A stretch of 14,226 nucleotides of DNA from Candidatus Avipropionibacterium avicola (GCA_018715445.1 DVLP01000426.1:1-14226), one strand, 5' to 3'; positions 7,443 through 14,092 are shown, numbered from the stretch's first letter. Notes: generated from the sequence alone by a model not told the origin. A program made the numbers and translations.

Positions 7443-8975
7443 TCAGCCGGCCTGGACCAGGTCGAGCAGGATGCCCTGGATGAAGTAGATGACGAAGGCG
7501 ATCGAGATCACCCACAGCAACGGGTGCACGGTGCGGACCTTGCCGCGCAGCACCTTCAGCAGCACCCAGACGATGAACCCGGCGCCCATGCCCGTGGTGA
7601 TCGAGTAGGTGAACGGCATCAGGGCGATCGTCAGGAAGGCCGGCAGGGCGTCCTCGATGTCGTCCCAGTCAATCTTGGTGATCTGGCCCATCATCAGGAA
7701 GCCGACGAACAGCAGCACCGGCGAGGCGGCCTCCGACGGGACCATGTTGATGATCGGGGCGAAGAACATCGCGATCAGGAAGGCCACACCGGTCACGACC
7801 GAGGCCAGACCGGTACGGGCCCCGGCGGCCACACCCGAGGTGGACTCGACGAAGGCGGTGTTGCTGGAGACCGATCCCAGGCCACCGGCCGCGGCACCGA
7901 GCGAGTCGACGACCAGGATCGGGCTGAGGTGGGGCGGGTTGCCCTTGGAGTCGAGCAGGTTGCCCTCGGCCCCGACCGCCACCACGGTGCCCATGGTGTC
8001 GAAGAAGTCGGCCAGCATCAGCGCGAAGACCAGCAGCAGTGCGGTGATGATGAGCTTGGGGTCGGTGAACGCGCCGAACATGTCGACCCGCCCGATCAGG
8101 CCCAGGTCCGGGGTGTCGACGACGCCGTGGAAGGTCGGCACGTTGAGCATCCAGCCGGTCGGGTTGCCCGGGGAGTCGTCACTGGCGGGGATGAAGACGC
8201 CGACCTTGGCGACCGACTCGACGATCACCGCGGCGATCGTGGCGGCCAGGATCGACAGCAGCAGCGAGCCGCGCACCTTCAGCACCTGCAGCACGATCAG
8301 CACGATCAGGCCGAAGACGAAGATGGCCATCGGCCAGCCGCGCAGCGAGCCCGCGACGCCCATCTCGATCAGGCCGCCCCCGGTGCGCACGATGCCGGCA
8401 TTGGCCAGGCCGACCAGCGCGACGAACATGCCGATGCCGACCGAGATCGCCGAGCGCAGCGACGGCGGCACGGCTCGGAACACGGCGGTGCGGAACCCGG
8501 TGAACACCAGCAGGGCGATGAAGATGCCCTCCCAGACCACCAGGGCCATCGCCTGTTCCCACGGGAACTGCGCGGCGACGGTGAAGGCGACCACGGCGTT
8601 CAGGCCCAGGCCGGTGGCCAGCGCGATCGGGAACCGTCCGATGACACCCATCAGGATGCTCATCACCCCGGCCACCAGGGCTGTTGCGGCGGCCACCATC
8701 GACTTCGACTGGGCCATCCCCTCCAGGTTCGGGGCGTCCGGGCTGCCACCGGGGATCCCGCCGAGAAAGTTGCCGAGCACGTCGGTCGCGGTCCCGATGA
8801 TCAACGGGTTGAGCGCGAGGATGTAGGCCATCGCGAAGAAGGTGACCAGACCACCGATCACCTCCGTCGGGACGGTGGACCCCCGCTTGCTGATCTCGAA
8901 CCAACGGTCGATCGGTCCGGACGAGGATTGCTGAGCCGCAGGCCGCCGTACGGCCTTGGGAGACTTGGACACCAT
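7443..8975 (-). CDS. NCS2/AzgA-type purine (adenine/guanine/hypoxanthine) permease
   Basis: This is a 510-aa multi-pass inner-membrane protein of the AzgA branch of NCS2 nucleobase:cation symporters, which import adenine or guanine/hypoxanthine with protons. Characteristic stretches are GSTVPTEVIGGLVTFFAMAY near the start of the first membrane segment, then ILALNP, GLGLNAVVAFTVA near 125, and MADFFDTMGTVVAVGAEG near 323. This is followed by SSNTAFVESTSGVAAGARTG, the substrate/cation-binding region of the family. Many hydrophobic segments follow one another throughout, fitting 12-14 helices. The N-terminus (~25 residues) is basic and cytosolic. ATG 8975 is preceded by AGGA at ~10 nt, which overlaps a TAGGAT that could be a leaderless -10. 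It lies 39 bp after the DUF3027 gene, so co-transcription is possible. Adenine versus guanine specificity cannot be told from sequence by eye. Confidence 0.93.
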   Translation of the reverse strand: MVSKSPKAVRRPAAQQSSSGPIDRWFEISKRGSTVPTEVIGGLVTFFAMAYILALNPLIIGTATDVLGNFLGGIPGGSPDAPNLEGMAQSKSMVAAATALVAGVMSILMGVIGRFPIALATGLGLNAVVAFTVAAQFPWEQAMALVVWEGIFIALLVFTGFRTAVFRAVPPSLRSAISVGIGMFVALVGLANAGIVRTGGGLIEMGVAGSLRGWPMAIFVFGLIVLIVLQVLKVRGSLLLSILAATIAAVIVESVAKVGVFIPASDDSPGNPTGWMLNVPTFHGVVDTPDLGLIGRVDMFGAFTDPKLIITALLLVFALMLADFFDTMGTVVAVGAEGNLLDSKGNPPHLSPILVVDSLGAAAGGLGSVSSNTAFVESTSGVAAGARTGLASVVTGVAFLIAMFFAPIINMVPSEAASPVLLFVGFLMMGQITKIDWDDIEDALPAFLTIALMPFTYSITTGMGAGFIVWVLLKVLRGKVRTVHPLLWVISIAFVIYFIQGILLDLVQAG

Positions 8976-8983
8976 GGGCGCAC

Positions 8984-8989
8984 ATCCTA
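8984..8989 (-). promoter_or_regulatory. Candidate -10 box of the purine permease gene
   Basis: On the minus strand TAGGAT (TANNNT) ends 8 nt before ATG 8975. Its AGGAT could equally act as a ribosome-binding site in a longer transcript from the upstream gene. No -35 is recognisable, so the two readings are not resolved. Confidence 0.3.
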
Positions 8990-9014
8990 TGGGTTCGACG
9001 CCGCCCGTGGGGCC

Positions 9015-9959
9015 TCAGTCAAAGATCGTGGAATCGGTGTCCCAGTTGATGGTGTCCCAGACCGGTCCGGGGACCTCACGAGGACGCCGGTCGTCGACGA
9101 CGTCGGAGTGCCCGCCGCAGCCGTGCTCGAGGTGGACCACCCGGCCGTCGGACGGGGAGTACTTGTTGGCGCAGACGCCGAACAGCGTGCCGAACGAGCC
9201 ACGCAGCCGTACGAAGTAGCCGCAGCTCACACAGTGCCCGGGCGCCTGGTGGGCCATCGGGGTGTCCGGGCCACCGTCGGAGGTGAGCCAACGCTCCACG
9301 GCCTCGTCGCGGCCCTCGATCGAGAGCACCCGCTCCCGTCCCAGCCCGAGCTCGGCGACCACGGCTCGGGTCGCACTGGCCTCGGCCGGGTCGACATCGG
9401 CGGCATCCTCACCCCCGGTGTAGCCGGGCTCGAGGCGCGGGTCGTCGTCGGCGGTGGGCATGAGCGCCCCGGGCACCAGGTCGCCGGGACCGATCCGGTC
9501 CTCCCACGGCACCCACGGCTGGCCCAGCAGGGCGTCCGGTCCGGGGAGCAGGACGACCTCGTTGACGGTGACGTCCTTGGCCCGGGCGGCCCGGACAACG
9601 GTCACCGACCAGTGCCATCCGCGGTAGGCCAGGTCGGTCGAGGCGAAGCGGTGGGTGACGATGCGGTCGCCGTCAACGGTGTGGCCCAGGTGCTCACCGA
9701 CGGTGCCGGTGGTCGCCTCGGTCTCGGTCGACGCCTCGGTGGGCTCCTCGGTCTCGGAGGACGCCTCGGTGGATGCCTCGGTCTCGGTGGGCACCTCGGT
9801 GACCGGCTCCGTGACGTCGGACTGGCGGTGGGGACCCCAGTCACCGGACTGGGCCACCGCGGCAGCCCGCGCCAGCTCGACCGCCTCGACGCAGGCGGGG
9901 TCCGCCTTGACGCGGGGCGCGCGAGACGTGCTGGGACGTTGTGCTGCCATGTCGCTCAT
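9015..9959 (-). CDS. DUF3027-family protein with C-terminal Cys/His zinc-ribbon-like region
   Basis: The protein is 314 aa from ATG 9959, with ATG 9950 as an alternative; the frame is open to 10118 but that would overlap cspB. I recognise the actinobacterial DUF3027 pattern: PACVEAVELARAAA near 21, VGEHLG near 87, THRFAS near 102, then YRGWHWSVTVVRAARAKDVT and NEVVLLPG near 112-140. It continues with WVPWEDRIGPGDLVPGALMP near 149-168 and DDPRLEPGY at 172-180. The C-terminus holds C243-x2-C246, C263, H279 and C281 (GHCVSCGYF, FGVCANKY, HLEHGCGGH), a plausible metal site. Between the N-terminal helix and the conserved core lies a three-copy 10-residue Thr/Glu repeat (53-82), likely disordered and acidic. 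The function is unknown. It follows the cspB-like gene by 94 bp; I recall this pairing as common in Actinobacteria, so a role in RNA or the cold/stress response is conceivable but unproven. No clear ribosome-binding site is visible. Confidence 0.8.
   Translation of the reverse strand: MSDMAAQRPSTSRAPRVKADPACVEAVELARAAAVAQSGDWGPHRQSDVTEPVTEVPTETEASTEASSETEEPTEASTETEATTGTVGEHLGHTVDGDRIVTHRFASTDLAYRGWHWSVTVVRAARAKDVTVNEVVLLPGPDALLGQPWVPWEDRIGPGDLVPGALMPTADDDPRLEPGYTGGEDAADVDPAEASATRAVVAELGLGRERVLSIEGRDEAVERWLTSDGGPDTPMAHQAPGHCVSCGYFVRLRGSFGTLFGVCANKYSPSDGRVVHLEHGCGGHSDVVDDRRPREVPGPVWDTINWDTDSTIFD
9714..9803. repeat. In-frame 30-bp minisatellite (3 copies) in the DUF3027 gene
   Basis: CCTCGGT occurs at 9716, 9734, 9746, 9764, 9776 and 9794, spaced 18, 12, 18, 12 and 18 bp. 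This resolves into three 30-bp units. Each encodes ten residues: VTEVPTETEA, STEASSETEE and PTEASTETEA. The frame is preserved for any copy number, so the linker can lengthen or shorten between strains without frameshift. Confidence 0.85.
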
Positions 9960-9990
9960 TCTGTCACGGGGTGGAGGGATCGACGGTGTC

Positions 9991-10008
9991 GGGCGGTGCT
10001 CACCGCCC
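9991..10008 (-). terminator. Hairpin downstream of the cspB-like gene
   Basis: GGGCGGTG (9991-9998) and CACCGCCC (10001-10008) are perfectly complementary around two bases (in practice 6-7 pairs with a small loop). It lies ~45 nt after the cspB-like stop and ~30 nt before the DUF3027 start. A second weaker inverted repeat, CGGTAC/GTACCG, lies at about 10013-10036. It is a candidate partial terminator that would let cspB be made in excess of the downstream genes. Confidence 0.45.
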
Positions 10009-10053
10009 AGCTCGGTACGGTCGCAACTCGGTACCGCACAGCTCGGCCGCGCT

Positions 10054-10437
10054 TCAGAGCTCCAGCTCGTCGGCGACGGCCCGCAGCACCTGGGCCACCT
10101 TGGCGCCGGTGCGGCCATCGGGGTGGCGGTGACGGCGGTAGGTGTTGCCGACGCCGTCGAGCATCTTGATCAGGTCCTCGACGATCACCGCCATGGTCTC
10201 CGGCGACTTGCGCTGGGCCTTCGACAGCGACGGCGGCGCCTCGAGCAGGCGGAGTGAGAGGGCCTGCTCACCCTTGCGGCCCTCGATCACACCGAACTCG
10301 ACCCGCTGGCCCGACTTGAGGGTCGCGACCCCGGCCGGCAGCGCCTGGGCGCGCACGTAGACATCGCCACCGTCGTCCTTGGTCAGGAAGCCGAAGCCCT
10401 TGTCGGCGTCGTAGAACCTCACCTTGCCAGTCGGCAC
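10054..10437 (-). CDS. cspB: CspB-type cold-shock domain protein with C-terminal extension
   Basis: The protein is 127 aa. Residues 1-67 form a cold-shock domain that binds single-stranded RNA or DNA. RNP1 is KGFGFL (13-18) and RNP2 is VYVR (26-29). The usual RNP2 form is VFVH, so His is replaced by Arg here, as I recall for the mycobacterial CspB-type branch. Beyond a classic ~67-residue Csp it carries a ~60-residue tail (APPSLSKAQRKSPE then MAVIVEDLIKMLDGVGNTYR and a basic RRHRHPDGRTGAKVAQVLRAVADELEL), matching the longer ~130-residue actinobacterial form. The start is GTG 10437, with TGAGGT six nt upstream as ribosome-binding site. The ~100-nt leader back to the lysR terminator contains a hairpin. 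The DUF3027 gene follows on the same strand. It is likely an RNA chaperone; actual cold induction is not shown by the sequence. Confidence 0.93.
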   Translation of the reverse strand: MPTGKVRFYDADKGFGFLTKDDGGDVYVRAQALPAGVATLKSGQRVEFGVIEGRKGEQALSLRLLEAPPSLSKAQRKSPETMAVIVEDLIKMLDGVGNTYRRHRHPDGRTGAKVAQVLRAVADELEL

Positions 10438-10464
10438 AGTCAGACCTCATTCGGAACTCTTGGG

Positions 10465-10491
10465 GTGTGCGCAGGCGGGCCACACGCACAC
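10465..10491 (-). promoter_or_regulatory. Inverted repeat in the cspB-like 5' leader
   Basis: GTGTGCG (10465-10471) and CGCACAC (10485-10491) flank 13 nt, forming a 7-bp stem 28 nt upstream of the GTG start and clear of the TGAGGT ribosome-binding site. It may be part of a structured leader, as in cold-shock mRNAs, or an operator dyad. Confidence 0.35.
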
Positions 10492-10510
10492 AACACTCAG
10501 GTACGGACAC

Positions 10511-10536
10511 GGCGCGTGCCGATGTCGGGACGCGCC
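10511..10536 (-). terminator. Strong hairpin terminator after lysR
   Basis: GGCGCGT (10511-10517) pairs with ACGCGCC (10530-10536). After a single G-G mismatch, CCGA pairs with TCGG around a two-base TG turn. The stem begins 15 nt after the LysR stop and is very GC-rich, without a T-tract. It fits an intrinsic terminator insulating lysR from the cspB-like gene downstream on the same strand. Confidence 0.65.
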
Positions 10537-10542
10537 GGGGCC

Positions 10543-10548
10543 AGCCTA
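10543..10548 (-). promoter_or_regulatory. Possible -10 box for the cspB-like gene
   Basis: TAGGCT on the minus strand lies just after the lysR stop. A transcript from here would carry a ~100-nt leader including both hairpins before the cspB-like GTG. No convincing -35 was found and the box would sit upstream of the lysR terminator, so this is weak. Confidence 0.15.
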
Positions 10549-10551
10549 CCC

Positions 10552-11427
10552 TCAGGGACGGAACGGGGTCATCCGCAAATCCAGGATGGCCCGGCTCAGC
10601 GCCTCGACCGGTTCCTTGGCCGCCCGCGGGTTCGCCAACAGGGCCATTTCGATGTCGGGCAGGGCCGGCAGGTCGTAGCGCCCGGTGAGGGCCCGCATGT
10701 CGGTGGGGATGCGGCTCTGGGCCAGCACGCAGACCCCGAGACCGGCCCGAACCGCGGCGAGCAGACCGTTCACCTCGCGGGTGATGCAGGTGACCCGCCA
10801 ACGACGCCCCTCGGCCTCCAGGGCATTGATCGCCACGCTGCGGCTGTGGCTCGGCGCCTGATAGGTGACCAGGGGCACCGGGGCATGGGGGTCGAGGTCG
10901 CCGCGCTCCAACCCGACCCAGACCAGGTGGTCACGACGCACCAGGCGTCCCTGCCCGGAGTCGGCCTGTTGGTTGATGAAGATCAGGTCGAGATGGTTGG
11001 CCAGCAGGCGCCGCTGCAGGGTGCCCGACTGGGTGACCGTGAGCTCCAGGTTGATCCGGGGGTGGTCGACCCGGAAGGCCCGCAGGATCGACGGCAGCTC
11101 GGTGAGGGCCAACTCGTCGGCGGCACCGAAGCGCAACCGGCCACTCATCGCCGTACCGGCCGAGAAGTACGACAGCGCCTCGTCGTTGGTGGCCAGCATC
11201 TGTCGTGCGAAGCCGGCCAGCGCCAACCCGTTGTCGGTGACCGAGACCTTGCGGGTGTCGCGGATGAGCAGCGCACGCCCCATGAAGTCCTCGAGGCGGC
11301 GGATGTGCTGGGAGACCGTGGGCTGGCTCAGCCCGAGCTGCTCACCGGCCCGGGTGAAGCTGCCCGTGCCCACCACGGCCAGGAAGGTCCGCAGTTGGGC
11401 CAGGTCGAAGTGCTTGTCGGTCGCCAC
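10552..11427 (-). CDS. LysR-family transcriptional regulator
   Basis: The protein is 291 aa, the usual LTTR length. The N-terminal winged helix-turn-helix spans residues ~8-67: FDLAQLRTFLAVVGTGSFTRA, then GLSQPTVSQHIRRLEDFMG as the recognition region, then VSVTDNGLALAG. The C-terminal substrate-binding domain runs from about residue 95 (GRLRFGAADELALTELPSIL) and includes DLIFINQQADSG and LLAAVRAGLGVCVLA. The effector cannot be predicted. It is divergent from an MFS exporter, the standard arrangement for an LTTR and its target, so regulation of that exporter is a reasonable inference. The start is GTG 11427; it has no nearby ribosome-binding site but a TAGAAT box exactly 6 nt upstream, so the mRNA is probably leaderless. 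A strong hairpin follows the stop. Confidence 0.93.
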   Translation of the reverse strand: MATDKHFDLAQLRTFLAVVGTGSFTRAGEQLGLSQPTVSQHIRRLEDFMGRALLIRDTRKVSVTDNGLALAGFARQMLATNDEALSYFSAGTAMSGRLRFGAADELALTELPSILRAFRVDHPRINLELTVTQSGTLQRRLLANHLDLIFINQQADSGQGRLVRRDHLVWVGLERGDLDPHAPVPLVTYQAPSHSRSVAINALEAEGRRWRVTCITREVNGLLAAVRAGLGVCVLAQSRIPTDMRALTGRYDLPALPDIEMALLANPRAAKEPVEALSRAILDLRMTPFRP

Positions 11428-11433
11428 GAATTG

Positions 11434-11439
11434 ATTCTA
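11434..11439 (-). promoter_or_regulatory. Leaderless -10 box of lysR
   Basis: TAGAAT on the minus strand ends exactly 6 nt before GTG 11427, so the predicted transcription start is the G of the start codon. The only purine-rich stretch (GGGGGAA) lies upstream of the box and could not serve as ribosome-binding site in that transcript. The -35 region (GTGATC at 17 bp) is a poor match. Confidence 0.55.
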
Positions 11440-11541
11440 TTCCCCCATGAGCCGCAGATCACTGCTCGCCACGCCGCCACCGTGAACCCCCGCGGAACCA
11501 CCCTCAACCCTGCCACGGCCCACCCGTCTCTGATCCCCTGC

Positions 11542-11561
11542 TTCCCTTGCCCACAAGGGAA
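11542..11561. promoter_or_regulatory. 20-bp palindrome, candidate LysR binding site
   Basis: TTCCCTTG and CAAGGGAA are perfect inverted repeats around CCCA. The core contains a T-N11-A arrangement within a dyad, the loose LTTR consensus. It lies ~57 bp upstream of the -35 of the first exporter promoter and ~100 bp from the lysR -10. Binding by the adjacent LysR protein is inference; a small hairpin is the alternative. Confidence 0.5.
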
Positions 11562-11617
11562 ATCTCCGACCCACTCCCCTTCCGGAACTCATTGCGTGAC
11601 GGCCAACCAACCTCAAC

Positions 11618-11647
11618 TTGATTACAGGGGGCAATGCCACATATACT
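11618..11647 (+). promoter_or_regulatory. Sigma-70-like promoter P1 of the MFS exporter gene
   Basis: TTGATT (11618-11623), an 18-bp spacer and TATACT (11642-11647) make a near-consensus promoter, the best in the window. The predicted start near 11654 gives a ~137-nt leader to GTG 11791. Confidence 0.65.
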
Positions 11648-11657
11648 CCTCACCGTG

Positions 11658-11686
11658 CTGACGTGTGCCGTCAGGATCCCTAGACT
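11658..11686 (+). promoter_or_regulatory. Candidate promoter P2 with a dyad over its -35
   Basis: CTGACG (11658-11663), 17 bp and TAGACT (11681-11686) resemble a second promoter. The -35 forms the left arm of an inverted repeat CTGACG-N5-CGTCAG (11658-11674), which also sits just downstream of the predicted P1 start. A protein bound here could block both promoters. Confidence 0.4.
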
Positions 11687-11699
11687 GGCACCACGGCCA

Positions 11700-11714
11700 C
11701 CGGAGGAGCTCCGG
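11700..11714 (+). promoter_or_regulatory. Hairpin in the exporter mRNA leader
   Basis: CCGGAG (11700-11705) pairs with CTCCGG (11709-11714) around GAG, enclosing an SD-like GGAGGAG. No start codon follows at a suitable distance, so it is not an obvious upstream ORF site. It may simply structure the leader. Confidence 0.3.
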
Positions 11715-11790
11715 CCGCCGCGCACCACCATCCATCCGGGCGTAGTCGCCCATCACTTCCCTGCCGCACTACCCAGAACAGGTGATCCTC

Positions 11791-13227
11791 GTGCCCACGC
11801 GCACGCTTGCCGCGCTGCCCGTTTCGCGATCCGTGGAACTGCTCGCTCGTCCGATCGAGCGCACCCGAGGACCGCGGGAATGGCCGTCCGGACTGATCGC
11901 GCTCCAGGTGCGGAACTACCGACTGCTGCTCAGCTCCCAGGCGCTCGGCGCCACCGGTGGCTGGATGCAGCGGGTCGCCCAGGACTGGATGGTGCTGCAG
12001 CTGACCGGAAGCGTGGCCGCGGTCGGCGTCACCGTGGCGCTGCAGTTCCTGCCGTTTCTGTTGTTCGGCCTGTTCTCCGGGGTGATCGCCGACCGGTTCC
12101 CCAAGCAGCGCATCCTGATGATCACCCAGTCGGCGGCCGCGGTCTGTGCCGCGGTCCTCGGCCTGCTCGCCCTGACCGGCACCGCGCAGGCCTGGCACGT
12201 CTACATCATCGCCTTCTCCCTGGGCATGGTGACCGTCTTCGACGGACCGGCCCGCTCCGCCCTGGTCACCGAGTTGGTCGGTCCGGCCCGGATCCGCAAC
12301 GCGGTCAGCCTCAACAGCTCGGTCTTCCACTCCGCTGCCCTGGTCGGCCCGGCCCTGTCGGGCGTGCTGATCGGCACCATCGGGCTGGGCTGGTCGTTCG
12401 TCGCCAATGCGCTGGCCGCCAGCGTCGTGGTCGCGATCATCTCCCAGATCAAGCCCGAGCTCGCCCAGCTGCCGACCCCGGCCAGCCGCGCCAAGGGCCA
12501 GCTACGGGAGGGACTCAGCTACATCATGCGGACCTCCGAGGTGCGCTGGAGCCTGATCCTGCTCGCCGTGGCGAGCATGTTCGCGCTGAACATGACCGTG
12601 GTGATCACCGCCTTCGCCGACAAGGTCTTCGACCTCGGTGTCAACGGCTACTCGCTGCTGACCAGCCTCAACGCGGTCGGCGCCCTCACCGGGGCGCTGC
12701 TCTCGGCCGGACGCAAGAAGCCGATCCGGCTGCGGGGCCTGGCCCTGCTGCTCGCCGTCCTCGGCGCAGCGGTGCTCGCCGGTGGGCTGATGCCCAGTCC
12801 GGTGCTGTACGGCGCGGTCCTGGTGCTGACCGGGCTGATCACCCTGACCTTCCTGATCGGGGCCAACACCCTGGTCCAGACCTCGTGTGCCCCCGCCGTG
12901 CGTGGTCGGGTGATGGCGGTCTACATGTTGATCCAACTCGGCCTGCAGGCCGTGGGCAGCCCGGTGCTCGGCTTCGGCATCGACCACATCGGCCCGCAGG
13001 CCACCCTGGCGGTCACCGGCGCCATGACGATCACCCTGGCCGTCACGGTCTCGATGGTGATGGCCAAGAAGGCCCATCTGAGCCTGGGTCGCCAGCCGGT
13101 CCACCGCGCCGACTTCCGACTGGACTCGATCAGGCTGGGGCGGCGTCAGGTGCCCTTCGTCACCACCAGGACGCTGCGGCGCCTCTCGCCGATCGGCATC
13201 GTCCCGGCCCGCGGCTCGATCAGCTGA
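11791..13227 (+). CDS. MFS transporter, EntS/multidrug-exporter-like
   Basis: The protein is 478 aa and integral to the membrane. A ~45-residue cytosolic N-terminus is followed by RNYRLLLSSQALGATGGWMQ, the usual opening of the EntS/MFS_3 group of proton-driven exporters. QDWMVLQLTGS follows, and then the motif-A loop SGVIADRFPKQRIL after the second helix. FDGPARSALVTELV lies after the fourth or fifth helix, as in EntS-like proteins. About twelve hydrophobic segments can be picked out, ending near AVTVSMVMAKK, then a ~50-residue basic tail. I prefer GTG 11791 because AGGTGA lies five bases upstream; the in-frame GTG 11782 overlaps that site. The divergent LysR gene is the likely regulator. The cargo is unknown: siderophore, drug or metabolite export are all possible. 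The 3' end overlaps the convergent larE-like gene by 8 bp. Confidence 0.9.
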   Translation: MPTRTLAALPVSRSVELLARPIERTRGPREWPSGLIALQVRNYRLLLSSQALGATGGWMQRVAQDWMVLQLTGSVAAVGVTVALQFLPFLLFGLFSGVIADRFPKQRILMITQSAAAVCAAVLGLLALTGTAQAWHVYIIAFSLGMVTVFDGPARSALVTELVGPARIRNAVSLNSSVFHSAALVGPALSGVLIGTIGLGWSFVANALAASVVVAIISQIKPELAQLPTPASRAKGQLREGLSYIMRTSEVRWSLILLAVASMFALNMTVVITAFADKVFDLGVNGYSLLTSLNAVGALTGALLSAGRKKPIRLRGLALLLAVLGAAVLAGGLMPSPVLYGAVLVLTGLITLTFLIGANTLVQTSCAPAVRGRVMAVYMLIQLGLQAVGSPVLGFGIDHIGPQATLAVTGAMTITLAVTVSMVMAKKAHLSLGRQPVHRADFRLDSIRLGRRQVPFVTTRTLRRLSPIGIVPARGSIS

Positions 13228-14086
13228 CCGGGGCCGACCTCCGCAGGGCATCGTTCATCGATCCCGAACGGAAGGCACGGACCTCGACCTCGTCGAACCC
13301 ACTGTCCCGTACGGCTTCGCAGGCGCTGCGCCGAGCCTCGGGATCGTCCTCGAGCCCGGCCAGGGCCTCGGCATCGACCTCCAGGCGGGCACGGCCCTGT
13401 CCGAGGTCGCGGACCCGCAGGTCGGTCAGCGGGACCGGCCCGCTCCATCTCTGGCGGACCGCACCCTCGGCCCGTTCGACCCGGGCCAGCAGGGTCGGGG
13501 TGATCTCGATGCCGTACGCGATCCGCGAGCTGAGGCAGGCGGCGGCGGGCTTGTCCCACGTACGCAGACCCCAACGGCGCGACTGCTCACGCACCTGGTC
13601 CTTGGTCAGGCCGGCATCACGCAGCGGTGTGATCGCCCCGCGCTCGGCCGCGGCCCGGATCCCGGGGCGGAACCCGGCGATCGCATCGTCGGCATTGGTC
13701 CCGGTGGCGACCGGCCAGCCCCGTTCGTCGGCGATCGGGCTCACCACGTCGAGCAGCTCGGCCTTGCAGAAGTAGCAGCGGCTGCCGGCATTGGCCCGGT
13801 AGCCCTCACGTTCCATCTCGTGGGTGTCGACCAGTCGGTGGGTCACGCCGAGCTCGGCGGCGAAGGCGGCAGCCGGGCCACGTTCCCACTCCGGCAGGGA
13901 GTCCGAGATCGCGGTGGCCGCCATCACCCGCTCGGGCCCCAGCGCTTGGACCGCGGCCGCCAGCAGGAAGGCGGAGTCGGCGCCCCCGGAGAAGGCGACC
14001 ACCACCCCGGGACGCCCGGACAGGTCGGCGAGCAGGGCTGCGACGCGGCTGTCGATGGTTTCGTCGGCGGTGGACACGGTGGACAC
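13220..14086 (-). CDS. larE: LarE-type ATP-dependent sacrificial sulfur transferase
   Basis: The protein is 288 aa with the PP-loop ATP pyrophosphatase fold. SGGADS (33-38) is the PP-loop, and GTNADD (129-134) and the RCYFCK pair (C104, C107) are typical of the family. WDKPAAACLSSRIAYG carries C184, which corresponds to the cysteine LarE sacrifices as sulfur donor (Cys176 in Lactobacillus plantarum). LarE converts the two carboxylates of the NPN cofactor precursor to thiocarboxylates, after LarB and before LarC inserts nickel; the cofactor serves LarA lactate racemase and relatives. None of those partners lies in the window. GTG 14086 is taken as start, with TAGGCT exactly 6 nt upstream suggesting a leaderless mRNA. 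The in-frame GTG 14077 has AGG at 9 nt and is an alternative; the two starts sit in a direct repeat GTGTCCACC. A five-copy repeat lies upstream. Confidence 0.88.
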   Translation of the reverse strand: MSTVSTADETIDSRVAALLADLSGRPGVVVAFSGGADSAFLLAAAVQALGPERVMAATAISDSLPEWERGPAAAFAAELGVTHRLVDTHEMEREGYRANAGSRCYFCKAELLDVVSPIADERGWPVATGTNADDAIAGFRPGIRAAAERGAITPLRDAGLTKDQVREQSRRWGLRTWDKPAAACLSSRIAYGIEITPTLLARVERAEGAVRQRWSGPVPLTDLRVRDLGQGRARLEVDAEALAGLEDDPEARRSACEAVRDSGFDEVEVRAFRSGSMNDALRRSAPVS

Positions 14087-14092
14087 CCTGCC

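Larger units (their letters stand above)
11428..11790. other. Divergent control region between lysR and the MFS exporter gene
   Basis: This 363-bp stretch has no credible gene. From left to right it holds the lysR -10 box, a C-rich and unremarkable segment to about 11540, a 20-bp palindrome, two overlapping plus-strand promoters with a dyad, a leader hairpin, and the exporter's ribosome-binding site AGGTGA (11780-11785). It is visibly more AT-rich around 11590-11650 than its surroundings. Confidence 0.75.

Noticed and set aside
9960..10118. N-terminal extension of the DUF3027 protein
   Set aside because: It would overlap the cspB-like coding region and cross its downstream hairpin; conserved sequence begins after ATG 9959.
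7524..10169. An 881-codon plus-strand open frame opposite the permease, DUF3027 and cspB genes
   Set aside because: The translation is compositionally extreme (His/Asp/Gly/Arg-rich) and spans three genuine genes and their gaps in antisense.
11698..11790. Leader peptide ORF before the exporter
   Set aside because: GGAGGAG lies in a hairpin and no ATG, GTG or TTG start with an open frame follows at a normal spacing.
11428..11790. Riboswitch in the exporter leader
   Set aside because: Only one small hairpin is visible and no known aptamer consensus is recognised.
11634..13775. A 713-codon plus-strand open frame overlapping the exporter and larE
   Set aside because: It is out of frame with the recognisable MFS protein, its translation is Arg/Ala/Pro-rich with no motif, and it runs antisense through larE.
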